Source of the DNA: Pseudomonas sp. IPO3778
GTDB taxonomy: Bacteria; Pseudomonadota; Gammaproteobacteria; Pseudomonadales; Pseudomonadaceae
DNA: 64,000 nucleotides
Assembly: GCF_013386825.1 (NCBI RefSeq)
Contig: NZ_JACARC010000005.1
Coordinates: 1 to 64,000 of the forward strand
Reading direction: 5' to 3'
The notes under the pieces were generated by a model that was given only the letters and a program-made list of their open reading frames with translations, searched no databases and had not been told where the DNA came from. Position numbers and translations under genes: made by a program. Positions within the stretch are counted from its first letter, which is position 1. Each line of letters starts with the position of its first letter. Below are positions 25,044-33,367 of the stretch, in pieces.

Positions 25044-25988
25044 TCAATCCGCCACGTCGGCAAACTCTGCGCGCATCCGGCCATTGCGTTTGGCCTGGTA
25101 CAGCAACTTGTCGACCGCTTCGACAAACGCCAGTGCAACGCTCCCCGGTTTTACCGTGCAAGTGCCCACCCCCAGGCTCAGCGTCAGCAGGTTCGACACC
25201 GCCGAATGCCCGTGGTCGATCTGCTGTTGGCGTATCAGGTGCAGGCAGCGTTCGGCCACGCGCCGGGCGGATTCGGCATCGGTTTCCGGCAGCAACCACA
25301 CAAACTCCTCACCGCCGATGCGCGCAATGAAATCCCGTGGCCGGTTGGCCGCCTGCGACAGCGTGCGTGCCACCTGGCGCAGGCATTCGTCGCCCTTGAT
25401 GTGGCCGTAGAGGTCGTTGTACTGCTTGAAGTAGTCGATATCCAACAGGATCAATGACAGCGGCAGTTGGCTGCGCTGGGCGCTGGTCCATTCCCTGGCC
25501 AGCACGGTGTCGAACATGCGCCGGTTGGCGATGCCGGTCAGGCCGTCCTGGAAGGAATATTCCTCCAGCTGTTTTTGCAGGCGAATCAGGTGTTCTTCGG
25601 TCTTCTTGCGCTCGCTGATATCGAACATAAAGCCGATCAGCGCCTGCACCTCGCCGTCCTTGCGCTCCACATGCACCACGTCGCGGATCCATACGTACTC
25701 GCCACTGGCGGTCAGCGCGCGGTAATCGGCTTCATGATCGACCCCGGCACGGGACTGGGAGACGCAGAAGTTGACGACGTACTCGCGGTCGTCCGGGTGC
25801 ATGCGTTCCACCCAGTCGTCCACGGTGGCCCAGCTCTGGGGTGTCCAGCCCAGCAGCGCCTCGATTTGCGGGCCGATGTAGCTGAACGTCATGGTTGCCC
25901 AGTCGATACGCCAGGGAATGGCCTTGGTCGACTCCAGTAACGTCTTGTACACGGCGCTGTCGGGTTCGCTCGGCGGCTCGATGCTCAT
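25044..25988 (-). CDS. PAS-GGDEF diguanylate cyclase
   Basis: 314-residue c-di-GMP synthase. A PAS/PAC sensor lies at residues ~15-127 (IDWATMTFSYIGPQIEALLGW, ending IGFMFDISERK), then a short coiled linker and a GGDEF domain with active-site GGEEF at 225-229. The inhibitory I-site RPRD (216-219) sits exactly five residues before it, so product inhibition is expected. No transmembrane segment, hence cytoplasmic; the PAS ligand is unknown. I chose the ATG at 25988; an upstream start would add a Pro/Arg-rich stretch. Confidence 0.93.
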   Translation of the reverse strand: MSIEPPSEPDSAVYKTLLESTKAIPWRIDWATMTFSYIGPQIEALLGWTPQSWATVDDWVERMHPDDREYVVNFCVSQSRAGVDHEADYRALTASGEYVWIRDVVHVERKDGEVQALIGFMFDISERKKTEEHLIRLQKQLEEYSFQDGLTGIANRRMFDTVLAREWTSAQRSQLPLSLILLDIDYFKQYNDLYGHIKGDECLRQVARTLSQAANRPRDFIARIGGEEFVWLLPETDAESARRVAERCLHLIRQQQIDHGHSAVSNLLTLSLGVGTCTVKPGSVALAFVEAVDKLLYQAKRNGRMRAEFADVAD

Positions 25989-26231
25989 GCGGGGTGCTCT
26001 CGGTGGTGGCAAAAAACCAGAGCATCTGGCCATCATCGCCAGGAATCAAGCCCTTCGCGCGGCATCGGATGAGAGGTCGCGGTGTGGTTTTTCTGGCGTC
26101 AGCCCACCAGCGGTTTTAGTCAAAATGCGCACTAAGTATCACTTTCGACTTAATTCCCTAGCGGGTTTAAAAAGCTCATCTACCCTAGACGGATCACGTC
26201 CTCCGAGCCCGGTACAGGGAAGGGTGTTTGC

Positions 26232-26480
26232 ATGGTTTCGATAGCCGAGTTGCGCCACATCATGGAGTCCGGCTTTCTGCCGCTGGCCTGTGACTGCTCG
26301 TTGAACAGCGACGGTTCGTTGCGCATCAATATCTTCGACCCGGCCTCCGGGCGCGTCGACCTGCTGCTGACCCGTGTTTCCCCGCAAGGTCTGGACAGCA
26401 TCCGTTCCATCTCAAACCTCATTGGCGAACTGCGCACCGAGATCAAGGCCGGGCGCAGAGGGTTTGCGGCGGTCAGTTAA
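26232..26480 (+). CDS. DUF1652 family protein
   Basis: 82-residue protein whose opening (SIAELRHIMESGFLPLACDCSLN), DGSLRINIFDPASGRVDLL core and ISNLIGELRTEI end match the small Pseudomonas DUF1652 family of unknown function. AAGGG precedes the ATG. It is convergent with the 47-aa lipoprotein gene, with 4 bp between stops. Confidence 0.85.
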   Translation: MVSIAELRHIMESGFLPLACDCSLNSDGSLRINIFDPASGRVDLLLTRVSPQGLDSIRSISNLIGELRTEIKAGRRGFAAVS

Positions 26481-26484
26481 CGGC

Positions 26485-26628
26485 TCAGGAAATGGCTTGT
26501 GCCGTCGGGGTGGTCACCACCCCGTAACCGCGCCAGCAGCAATGCTCGCGGTGGCCCGGCAGGAACACGCAGCCGCCAAGGTTCATGAGCAAGACAGCGG
26601 CAACCAGCAGTGAAATTCGACGAGACAT
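26485..26628 (-). CDS. small predicted lipoprotein, 47 aa
   Basis: Signal peptide with lipobox LGGC (cysteine ~20) followed by a short mature tail carrying two further cysteines (HCCWRGYG). I chose the ATG at 26628 because GAGGAAA lies 8 bases upstream; the longer open frame is not protein-like. Unknown function; an envelope-anchored microprotein. Confidence 0.65.
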   Translation of the reverse strand: MSRRISLLVAAVLLMNLGGCVFLPGHREHCCWRGYGVVTTPTAQAIS

Positions 26629-26898
26629 GGTGATTTCCTCAAGGTAGTGAACGTTGCCGATCAACAGATAAACCTGCCGATTGCCAACGGTTAACCCTTG
26701 AACGCGGCCATCTGGCCAAATCCGTCGCGACTTTTTGCATATTTCATCAAACTCCCGCACACCCTGGGCAATACTGGCCCTGTCTGCCGTCCTGAACGGT
26801 CGCGATAAAAAGTTCATTTTGTTGCGACGGATTTTTCGGACACCCGCCGTTCAACCCTACAGCTGCGATCACTGGCGATCGCCGATGAAGGAGTTGTC

Positions 26899-27219
26899 AT
26901 GAGACTTGCACGACCGCTGGCCACCTTACGTTATGCCTTGTTGATCCCGTTGGCATTCGCCGCCCTGGTCAGTACGCCGACCTTTGCCCAGACCGAAGTG
27001 ATCATCCGCGAAGCGCCACCGCCGATGCGTGTCGAGGCCGTTCCCGTCGAGCGACCGGGCTACGTGTGGGACCGTGGGCACTGGCGTTATGAAGGCCGCG
27101 GCTATGCATGGGTGCCGGGCCATTGGCAGCCGGTGATGCGCAACGCCCGCTGGGAACCCGGCCATTGGGAATCGCGCGGCCCCAACTGGTACTGGATGGA
27201 AGGGCACTGGATCCGCTGA
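26899..27219 (+). CDS. WxxGxW-repeat (YXWGXW) secreted protein
   Basis: 106-residue exported protein. Signal peptide ends at TFA-QT (residue ~30). The mature part contains four W-x-x-G-x-W repeats: WDRGHW, WVPGHW, WEPGHW and WMEGHW. Such repeat proteins sit in the periplasm or outer membrane and their biochemical role is unknown. It lies 47 bp before an ECF sigma gene on the same strand, and a second protein of this family closes the locus at 28991. GAAGGAG precedes the ATG. Confidence 0.85.
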   Translation: MRLARPLATLRYALLIPLAFAALVSTPTFAQTEVIIREAPPPMRVEAVPVERPGYVWDRGHWRYEGRGYAWVPGHWQPVMRNARWEPGHWESRGPNWYWMEGHWIR

Positions 27220-27266
27220 CCGTCCCGTCAACCTGACCCTTAGCCACCGGACCGAGACTTGCCCTA

Positions 27267-27848
27267 TTGAAAGACACTGATCCGGACGTTGAGCTGTTGG
27301 CCCGCATCGGTAACAACGAACCGGCGGCCATCAACGAAATGGTGACGCGCAAACTGCCGCGTTTGCTCGCGCTCGCCAGTCGGATCCTCGGGGATGCCGA
27401 CGAGGCCAGGGACGTGGCCCAGGAAAGCTTCCTGCGTATCTGGCGCCAGGCCGCGAACTGGCGCAGTGGCGAAGCGCGCTTTGACACCTGGCTGCACCGG
27501 GTGGTGCTCAACCTGTGCCATGACCATTTGCGTCGGCGCAAGGAGCGCCCGTTGAACGACGAGGAGGCCATGAACGACGTGGTCGACAGCGCACCAGCAC
27601 CCGATGAACAGCTGGAAGCGGCCGCCCGCAGCGAGCATATGGCGCAGGCGTTGGCGTCGCTGCCTGACCGCCAGCGTGAAGCGATTGTGCTGCAGTACTA
27701 TCAAGAGCTGTCGAATATCGACGCCGCGGCGCTGATGAACATCAGCGTCGAGGCACTGGAGAGCTTGCTGTCACGGGGCCGGCGCAACTTGCGCAGTTAC
27801 CTTGACGACACACCCGGGCCCGCCCGCCCAGGAAGGGGAAAACCATGA
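27267..27848 (+). CDS. ECF sigma factor (sigma-70 family)
   Basis: 193-residue ECF sigma factor. Region 2 contains LASRILGDADEARDVAQESFLRIWRQAANW and FDTWLHRVVLNLCHDHLRRRK. Region 4 contains LASLPDRQREAIVLQYYQELSNIDAAALMNISVEALESLLSRGRRNLR. The TTG start at 27267 is the only one that keeps the N-terminus of region 2. It overlaps the next gene by 4 bp (ATGA) and forms a three-gene unit with a membrane protein and a metal-sensor-like protein. Unlike the unit at 9522, it has no TonB receptor. Confidence 0.92.
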   Translation: MKDTDPDVELLARIGNNEPAAINEMVTRKLPRLLALASRILGDADEARDVAQESFLRIWRQAANWRSGEARFDTWLHRVVLNLCHDHLRRRKERPLNDEEAMNDVVDSAPAPDEQLEAAARSEHMAQALASLPDRQREAIVLQYYQELSNIDAAALMNISVEALESLLSRGRRNLRSYLDDTPGPARPGRGKP

Positions 27849-28276
27849 CGCCCGAACGATTTGCCCAATTGGCCGAGGCTTACGGCGGCCACTTGCGCCG
27901 TTGGCCCCAGGCCGAACAGGCCCAGGCCCAGGCACTGCTGGATGCAGGCGATGCCAGCCTCCTTGAGGTGCTGCATCAGGCGCGCTGGCTCGATGGCCAG
28001 TTGGACGGCTATCAACTGGCGCCCGTCGACCCGGCGCTGGCGCGGCAGATTCGCCAGTCATTTCCCCGGCGCCCGTCCTTCTGGGCGCGCTATGCCGGCT
28101 GGCTGTCGCCCGCCGGTTTCGTCGGCGTGGGCATCGCCGGGATTGCCGCCGGAATCCTGGTGGCGTCCTTGAGCGTGCCGCTGCCCATGCTCGGCCCTGA
28201 AGTCCTGCCGAGCGTCTTCGACCAGGGCGATGCCGAAGTCGTCTTCACCGTCAACGCCGAGGAAAGCGAGCAATGA
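27845..28276 (+). CDS. predicted membrane anti-sigma factor
   Basis: 143-residue protein. An N-terminal cytoplasmic helical domain (FAQLAEAYGGHLRRWPQAEQ and a mid-domain WLDGQLDGY) is followed by a single transmembrane helix (GFVGVGIAGIAAGILVASL, ~95-114) and a short periplasmic tail. This topology, together with 4-bp overlaps to the sigma gene before it and the sensor gene after it, supports an anti-sigma role. No conserved zinc (HxxxCxxC) motif is present. Function is inferred from context. Confidence 0.75.
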   Translation: MTPERFAQLAEAYGGHLRRWPQAEQAQAQALLDAGDASLLEVLHQARWLDGQLDGYQLAPVDPALARQIRQSFPRRPSFWARYAGWLSPAGFVGVGIAGIAAGILVASLSVPLPMLGPEVLPSVFDQGDAEVVFTVNAEESEQ

Positions 28277-28749
28277 CCCCGTCACCCAAGTACCTGAAGC
28301 CGCTGTTGGTTGTGTCGGTGTTGTTCAACGTGTTTTTGATCGGCGGTGTCGGCGGTGGCCTGTACCACTGGCTGGCGAATGCCAGGCCCGCCGAGGCGGT
28401 GGTGAACCAGCACGGTCTGCGTCAGGCGATGGTCAAGCTGCCGCCGGAGCGGCGCAAGGAACTGCGCCAGCTGTTGCGTCAGAATCGCTCGGACAGTCAA
28501 CCGCTGGTGCTCGCCGGGCGCGAGGCACGGCTGGATGTGATCAAGCAACTGGAAGCGCCGACCCTGGACCGTGAGGCCTTGGTGACGGACTTGGGCAAGG
28601 CCCGCGAGGCGGACATGGCGCTCCGGGCGCTGGTGGACAACACCCTCGCGCAGTTCGCCAGCACCTTGCCCCGGGATGAGCGCCAGCGGTTGGTGGAGGC
28701 GTTGTATATGAAGGGGCAGGCGAAGGGCAAACTCGCTAAAAAGAACTGA
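28273..28749 (+). CDS. periplasmic heavy-metal-sensor-like membrane protein
   Basis: 158-residue protein. A cytoplasmic start is followed by one transmembrane helix (LLVVSVLFNVFLIGGVGGGLYHW split near residues 10-32) and a long helical periplasmic domain with LPPERRKELRQLLRQ and LPRDERQRLVEALY, the repeated pattern seen in CnrX/ZraP-type Metal_resist proteins. Only one histidine of the metal-binding type (NQHG) is visible, so metal binding is doubtful. It probably senses periplasmic stress for the upstream anti-sigma/sigma pair. Confidence 0.75.
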   Translation: MTPSPKYLKPLLVVSVLFNVFLIGGVGGGLYHWLANARPAEAVVNQHGLRQAMVKLPPERRKELRQLLRQNRSDSQPLVLAGREARLDVIKQLEAPTLDREALVTDLGKAREADMALRALVDNTLAQFASTLPRDERQRLVEALYMKGQAKGKLAKKN

Positions 28750-28762
28750 GACGGGCGCTGAT

Positions 28763-28892
28763 CGTTCCTACGCTCTGCGTGGGAATGCCGCCTCGGACGC
28801 TCTGCGTCCCACTGGCGATGCAAGGATCAGCTCTTGCGCAGGGGTGACGCGGAGCGTCACGGGATGCATTCCCACGCTGAGCGTGGGAACGA
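28763..28892. repeat. 130-bp intergenic repeat, copy 1
   Basis: Flanked by inverted arms (ACGCTCTGCGTGGGAATG at left; ATTCCCACGCTGAGCGTGGG at right) and containing internal ACGCTCTGCGT and GACGCGGAGCGTC palindromes. A near-identical copy is at 40188-40321. Typical of large REP-family elements in pseudomonads. Confidence 0.85.
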
Positions 28893-28990
28893 GTTTGACG
28901 AGACCGGCGACGGATTTTCCCGGCTGACGACGTTTAACCCCGGTAAGCCCGCCACTCAGGCGACGGCTAGTCTCATTGGGGAACCGCACC

Positions 28991-29200
28991 ATGTCCCGCC
29001 TATTCAAAGCCACGCTGACCGCCACGTTGATGGCGGCTGCGTTATCCGGTTGTATTGTCGAACCTGTTCACCCGCGTCGTCCGCCGCCCTTGGTTGAAGT
29101 GGTGCCGGTGGCACCGGCGCCGGGGTATCAGTGGGTGCGGGGGCACTATCGTTGGGGGAATGGGCAGTGGTTGTGGGTGCCGGGGCATTGGCGGTATTGA
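28991..29200 (+). CDS. WxxGxW-repeat predicted lipoprotein, 69 aa
   Basis: Signal peptide with lipobox LSGC (cysteine ~21), a Pro-rich linker, then WVRGHYRW and WVPGHW repeats: the same family as the gene at 26899 but lipid-anchored. Separated from the sigma/anti-sigma/sensor genes by the 130-bp repeat. Its last 16 codons reappear at 40326-40376. A REPIN follows 34 bp after the stop. Confidence 0.82.
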   Translation: MSRLFKATLTATLMAAALSGCIVEPVHPRRPPPLVEVVPVAPAPGYQWVRGHYRWGNGQWLWVPGHWRY

Positions 29201-29234
29201 TCCTTCACCACTGTCAGCAACAACACCGAACCCC

Positions 29235-29323
29235 TGTGGGAGCTGGCTTGCCTGCGATAGCATCACCGCGGTCTACCTGACACACCGCGGTGCCTGCATC
29301 GCGGGCAAGCCCGGCTCCTACAT
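29235..29323. repeat. REPIN (paired inverted REP)
   Basis: TGTGGGAGCTGGCTTGCCTGCGAT at left (shown in two halves: TGTGGGAGCTGG, CTTGCCTGCGAT) faces GCGGGCAAGCCCGGCTCC at right, with an internal ACCGCGGT palindrome. Same class as 37135, 40409, 43803 and 60724. Confidence 0.85.
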
Positions 29324-29334
29324 TTGATGGATGC

Positions 29335-30234
29335 TCACTCCCCCCCAAACAACTCCACCACCTGCTTCCTCAACCAAAGATGCCGTGGATCCTTCTGATT
29401 CCGCGCATGCCAATGGTGTTTCAAGCTGTACGGCGGGATCTCCACCGGCGGCTCGATCGGCCTCACCGATGAGTACTGCACATACAGATTGGCCACGGTG
29501 CGCGGCAAGACCGCCACCAGGTCCGAGCGCTCGATAATCGCCGCCATGCTCATGTAATGGGACATTTGCAGGACGATCTTGCGTTCGATTCCCTGCTCGG
29601 CCAGGAAGCTTTCATACATCTCCTGGCTGCGGCTGCCGTCGCGTACCTGCAGGTGTTCCAGCTCGCAGAAGTCCTGCAGGGACATCCGCGCGTCGGTGAT
29701 GCGGTGGTCACGTCGGATAAGGCACACCAGGTCGTGGGAAAACAGTCGCTGCTGGTAGATGTTCGGCGCATCCAGGTCGGGGAAGTAGCCCAACGCCGCG
29801 TCCACCTTGCCTTCGCGCAAGGCTTCCAGCAGGTCTTTGGGCCCCAGGCTCAGGCAGCGGATTTTCACGTGGGGCGCCGTGCTGCGCAGGCGGTCGAAGA
29901 GGGCGGGGAGGAACACCACTTCGCCGATTTCGCTGAGGCAGAAAGTGACTTCGTCGCGGCTCTCGGCCGGGTCGAAGGTGGGGCTGGGGAGGATTTCCTG
30001 GTCGATGGTGGCGATCACTTCCCGGGTGCGCTCGACGATGCTGCGCGCCCGTGGCGTGGGCTCCATGGCGGTGCCGCTGCGCACAAAGAGCGGGTCGCCC
30101 AGGGAGTGGCGCAACCGCGATAACGCCGCACTGGCCGCGGGCTGGCTCATGCCCAGGCGCTTGGCCGCGGCCGTGACATTGCCGCAATCGTGAATGGCCA
30201 ACAGCACCCGTAGCAGGTTCAGATCTGTGCGCAT
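29335..30234 (-). CDS. LysR family regulator of the meta-cleavage cluster
   Basis: 299-residue LysR regulator of the NahR/NodD-like subgroup. It starts MRTDLNLLRVLLAIHDCGNVTAAAKRLGMSQPAASAALSRLR (winged helix), followed by the effector domain with FLPALFDRLRSTAP. I chose the ATG at 30234; a TTG four codons earlier is less likely. It is divergent from the dioxygenase gene across a 106-bp region with a T-N11-A box, so it is probably the pathway activator responding to the aromatic substrate or an intermediate. Confidence 0.92.
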   Translation of the reverse strand: MRTDLNLLRVLLAIHDCGNVTAAAKRLGMSQPAASAALSRLRHSLGDPLFVRSGTAMEPTPRARSIVERTREVIATIDQEILPSPTFDPAESRDEVTFCLSEIGEVVFLPALFDRLRSTAPHVKIRCLSLGPKDLLEALREGKVDAALGYFPDLDAPNIYQQRLFSHDLVCLIRRDHRITDARMSLQDFCELEHLQVRDGSRSQEMYESFLAEQGIERKIVLQMSHYMSMAAIIERSDLVAVLPRTVANLYVQYSSVRPIEPPVEIPPYSLKHHWHARNQKDPRHLWLRKQVVELFGGE

Positions 30235-30246
30235 GACTATAACCAA

Positions 30247-30262
30247 ATCAAATAGATTGAAT
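30247..30262. promoter_or_regulatory. candidate LysR box
   Basis: ATCAAATAGATTGAAT is an imperfect dyad containing a T-N11-A match (T30248, A30260), centred in the divergent region between the LysR gene and the catabolic operon. LysR activators bind such sites. Weak by itself; position gives support. Confidence 0.45.
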
Positions 30263-30315
30263 AACTAGAATTCGCTTCTGCTATTTGTGCCCGACGGCGA
30301 GGATTGTGTCCAGAC

Positions 30316-30323
30316 AAGAATAA
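30316..30323 (+). promoter_or_regulatory. candidate Hfq/Crc CA motif before the operon's first gene
   Basis: AAGAATAA fits the AAnAAnAA catabolite-activity motif bound by Hfq/Crc in Pseudomonas, and lies 18 bases before the first start codon. Suggests catabolite repression at translation. Confidence 0.4.
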
Positions 30324-30340
30324 AACCAAGAGGCCCCTTC

Positions 30341-31204
30341 ATGATCAATCTGCATGACATCCGCTATGTGCGTCTGGGCACGGCGGACCTTGCCCAGGCC
30401 AAGTTGTACGCCACGCAGATGCTCGGTCTGCAAGTGGCCCGCGAGGCCAACGGCGCGATCTATTTCCGCTCCGACAGCCGCGACCACACCCTGTGCTACT
30501 ACGAAGGCGACCCCCGGGAAACCACCACCGCGTTCGAAGTCACTGACTCGAATGAACTCGACCACGCCGCCCAGCTGCTTGAAGACAACGGTTATGCCGT
30601 GCGCCACGGCAGCCGCGAAGAGGCCGAGGTGCGCCATGTCAACGAGCTGATCCACTTTCGCGACCCCAGCGGCAACCACATCGAACTGGTGCTGCGCCCC
30701 CACGCCAGCGGCAGCCGCTATTTCGCCAGCCGCGACGCCGGCATCACCGGCTTCAGTCATATCGGCCTGCGCACCACCAATGCCAAGCGCGATGAAGCCT
30801 TCTGGACCCAATTGGCCAACGCCCGGGTCAGCGACCGCATCGGTGAAGCGCCATTGCTGCGCATCGATGACGTGCACCACAAGATCGCCCTGTTTCCCTC
30901 CAGCCATGCCGGCGTGCAGCACATCAACCACCAGGTGGAAAGCATCGATGACGTGATGCGCGCCTGGTACTTCCTGAAGGACCGCGGGATCAAGATCCTG
31001 TTCGGCCCGGGCCGCCACCCCACGTCGGGGGCGATGTTCCTGTACTTCGAAGGCCCGGACGGCATGACCTACGAATATTCCACCGGGGTCAGCCACATCG
31101 CCCCGGAAGACGACGCCACTCACCAGCCCCGGCAGTTCCCCCTGGCCACCACGTCGTTCTGCGCCTGGGGCTCGAAGCCGGATATTCCGGAGTTCAAGTT
31201 ATGA
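30341..31204 (+). CDS. dhbA: extradiol ring-cleavage dioxygenase, 2,3-dihydroxybenzoate 3,4-dioxygenase-like
   Basis: 287-residue type I extradiol dioxygenase with two VOC domains. Fe(II) ligands are readable in the C-terminal domain: His140 (GFSHIGLR), His194 (QHINHQVESIDDV) and Glu245 (MTYEYSTG). It would open a catechol ring beside a hydroxyl. The immediate partner is a class II aldolase-fold decarboxylase and no ring-hydroxylating oxygenase or hydrolase is present. The cluster therefore matches the 2,3-dihydroxybenzoate pathway, where DhbA forms carboxy-hydroxymuconate semialdehyde. 2,3-dihydroxy-p-cumate is the main alternative. Overlaps the next gene by 4 bp. Confidence 0.8.
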   Translation: MINLHDIRYVRLGTADLAQAKLYATQMLGLQVAREANGAIYFRSDSRDHTLCYYEGDPRETTTAFEVTDSNELDHAAQLLEDNGYAVRHGSREEAEVRHVNELIHFRDPSGNHIELVLRPHASGSRYFASRDAGITGFSHIGLRTTNAKRDEAFWTQLANARVSDRIGEAPLLRIDDVHHKIALFPSSHAGVQHINHQVESIDDVMRAWYFLKDRGIKILFGPGRHPTSGAMFLYFEGPDGMTYEYSTGVSHIAPEDDATHQPRQFPLATTSFCAWGSKPDIPEFKL

Positions 31205-31905
31205 GCACGTTAAGCCAGCAGGCCGAAGTGCGCGTGGCTGCCCGCGCCCTGGCCCGGGCCGGGTTTGTCCACGCCTATGGCCATTGCAGCCTGCGCCTGG
31301 ATGCCGACAGCTTTCTGGTGTGCGCCGCCAAACCCATGGGCCTGATCCAGCCCGGCGAGCCCGGCACGGTGGTGCCGGTGCACGGCCCGCTGCCGGAAGG
31401 CGTGCTGGGCGAGGTGCGCATCCACCAACAGATTTACCAGCGCCGCGCCGATGTGCAGGCGGTGATTCGCAGCATGCCGATGCAGGTGATGAGCCTGTCG
31501 TGCGCCGGCCTCACGCCCCAGCTGCGTCACGGCATGGGCGCCTATTTCAAAAACGGCGTGCCGCTGTGGGATGACCCGCAACTGCTGCGCGACGACACCC
31601 AGGCCGCGGCACTCGCCGCGCAACTGGGCAACGCCCAGGCCCTGGTGATGCGCGGCAACGGCGCCATCGTGGTCGGCGGCTCGCTGGTGGAAGCGCTGAC
31701 CCTCAACTTTTACCTCGAAGACGCCGCCCGCATCGAACTGCAACTGCTGGCCACCGGCCTGGCCGACCACGCGCCACGGCTGAGCCCCGAAGAGGCCCGG
31801 CAACGGTCGACCAACAGCGGCCGGATCTTCGAACGCATGTGGGACTACCTGACGGCCGGCGATGCCGAGCTGAACCTGATAACAAGAGAAGAGCGCCAAC
31901 CATGA
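31201..31905 (+). CDS. dhbB: class II aldolase-fold decarboxylase, CmtD/DhbB-like
   Basis: 234-residue protein of the class II aldolase/adducin fold, predicted to remove the ring carboxylate after ring cleavage, giving 2-hydroxymuconic semialdehyde. The fold is clear (HAYGHCSLRLD near 24-33, GGSLVEAL near 159). However, the usual zinc HxH pair is replaced by Arg90-Ser-Met92, and the NHG histidine by Asn153. Metal-ligand loss or an altered mechanism is therefore possible. Overlaps its neighbours by 4 bp on both sides, a tightly coupled operon position. Confidence 0.75.
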   Translation: MSTLSQQAEVRVAARALARAGFVHAYGHCSLRLDADSFLVCAAKPMGLIQPGEPGTVVPVHGPLPEGVLGEVRIHQQIYQRRADVQAVIRSMPMQVMSLSCAGLTPQLRHGMGAYFKNGVPLWDDPQLLRDDTQAAALAAQLGNAQALVMRGNGAIVVGGSLVEALTLNFYLEDAARIELQLLATGLADHAPRLSPEEARQRSTNSGRIFERMWDYLTAGDAELNLITREERQP

Positions 31906-33359
31906 CCCAGCATTTTCACAACTTTATCGACAACCAATGGGTTGAAGGTGTGCGCACCTTCGACAACCGCAACCCCGCCGACAACAGTGTGATCGGCCAG
32001 GTCCACGAAGCCGGCCGCGAACAAGTGGACGCCGCCGTCAAGGCCGCCCGCGCCGCCCTGAATGGCCCGTGGGGCAAGATGACCATCGCCCAGCGCACCG
32101 CGTTGCTGCATAAGGTGGCCGACGGTATCGAGCAGCGCGCCGAAGCATTCGTGGCCGCCGAAATCGCCGACACCGGCAAACCCCATGCCCTGGCCAGCCA
32201 CCTGGACATCCCGCGCGGCGCCGCCAACTTCAAGGTGTTCGCCGACCTGATCCGCAACGTGCCCACCGAAAGCTTCACCATGGACACCCCCGACGGCGGC
32301 AAGGCAGTCAACTACGCCGTGCGCAACCCGCGGGGCGTGATCGGGGTGATCTGCCCCTGGAACCTGCCGCTGCTGCTGATGACATGGAAGGTCGGCCCGG
32401 CCCTGGCCTGCGGCAACACCGTGGTGGTCAAACCCTCGGAAGAAACCCCGGCCACCGCCACCTTGCTCGGCGAAGTGATGCGCGACGCCGGTGTGCCGGC
32501 GGGCGTGTACAACGTGGTCCACGGGTTTGGCGAGCACTCCGCCGGTGCCTTCCTCACTGAACACCCGGACGTCGACGGCATCACCTTCACCGGTGAAACC
32601 GGCACCGGCGAGGCGATCATGAAAGCCGCCTCCAAGGGCGTACGCCCGGTGTCGCTGGAGTTGGGCGGCAAGAACGCCGGGGTGATTTTTGCCGACGCCG
32701 ACCTGGACAAAGCCGTGGCCGGCATCGCCCGCGCCGTGTTCGAAAACAGCGGCCAGGTGTGCCTTGGCACCGAGCGCGTGTACGTGCAACGCCCGTTGTT
32801 CGACGCCTTTGTTGCCGCCCTCAAGGTACGCGCCGAAGCGATCAAGGTCGGCCCGCCGAATGAGCCAGGCGTGACCATGGGCCCGCTGGTGTCGGTCGGT
32901 CATCGGCAAAAAGTGCTGGGCTATTACCAGCAGGCTGCCCAAGACGGCGCCACCGTGGTCACCGGCGGCGGCATCCCGGACATGCCTGCCCACCTCGCCG
33001 AAGGCGCCTGGGTGCAGCCCACCATTTGGACCGGCCTGTCGGAAGACTCCGCCGTGGTGCGCGAAGAAATTTTCGGCCCGTGCTGCCACATCGCGCCCTT
33101 TGACGATGAAGACGAAGTGGTGCGCCTGGTCAACGACACACCCTACGGCCTCGCCGCCAGCGTGTGGACCAGCAATCTGCAAGTCGCCCACCGCATGGGC
33201 GCGGCACTCGACGTGGGCATCTGCTGGATCAACGCGTGGTTCCTGCGGGACCTGCGCACCGCCTTCGGGGGCGCCAAGCAGTCGGGCATCGGCCGCGAAG
33301 GCGGGGTGCATTCCCTGGAGTTCTACACCGAACTGCGCAACGTGTGCATCCGCCTGTGA
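31902..33359 (+). CDS. dhbC: 2-hydroxymuconic semialdehyde dehydrogenase
   Basis: 485-residue NAD-dependent aldehyde dehydrogenase of the XylG/DmpC type. Catalytic Glu253 (SLELGGKN) and Cys287 (NSGQVCLGTERVY), the cofactor stretch around WNLPLLLMTWKVGPALACGN, and the C-terminal REGGVHSLEFYTELRNVCIRL are typical. It oxidises 2-hydroxymuconic semialdehyde to 4-oxalocrotonate. I chose the ATG at 31902, overlapping the previous stop (ATGA); the longer frame adds unrelated residues. Confidence 0.9.
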   Translation: MTQHFHNFIDNQWVEGVRTFDNRNPADNSVIGQVHEAGREQVDAAVKAARAALNGPWGKMTIAQRTALLHKVADGIEQRAEAFVAAEIADTGKPHALASHLDIPRGAANFKVFADLIRNVPTESFTMDTPDGGKAVNYAVRNPRGVIGVICPWNLPLLLMTWKVGPALACGNTVVVKPSEETPATATLLGEVMRDAGVPAGVYNVVHGFGEHSAGAFLTEHPDVDGITFTGETGTGEAIMKAASKGVRPVSLELGGKNAGVIFADADLDKAVAGIARAVFENSGQVCLGTERVYVQRPLFDAFVAALKVRAEAIKVGPPNEPGVTMGPLVSVGHRQKVLGYYQQAAQDGATVVTGGGIPDMPAHLAEGAWVQPTIWTGLSEDSAVVREEIFGPCCHIAPFDDEDEVVRLVNDTPYGLAASVWTSNLQVAHRMGAALDVGICWINAWFLRDLRTAFGGAKQSGIGREGGVHSLEFYTELRNVCIRL

Positions 33360-33367
33360 GTACTGCC

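Noticed and set aside
31845..33311. A 488-codon minus-strand open frame
   Set aside because: Shadow of the semialdehyde dehydrogenase gene; composition is His/Ala/Gly-rich with no motif. Similar shadows occur opposite the amidase, TonB receptors and CusA.
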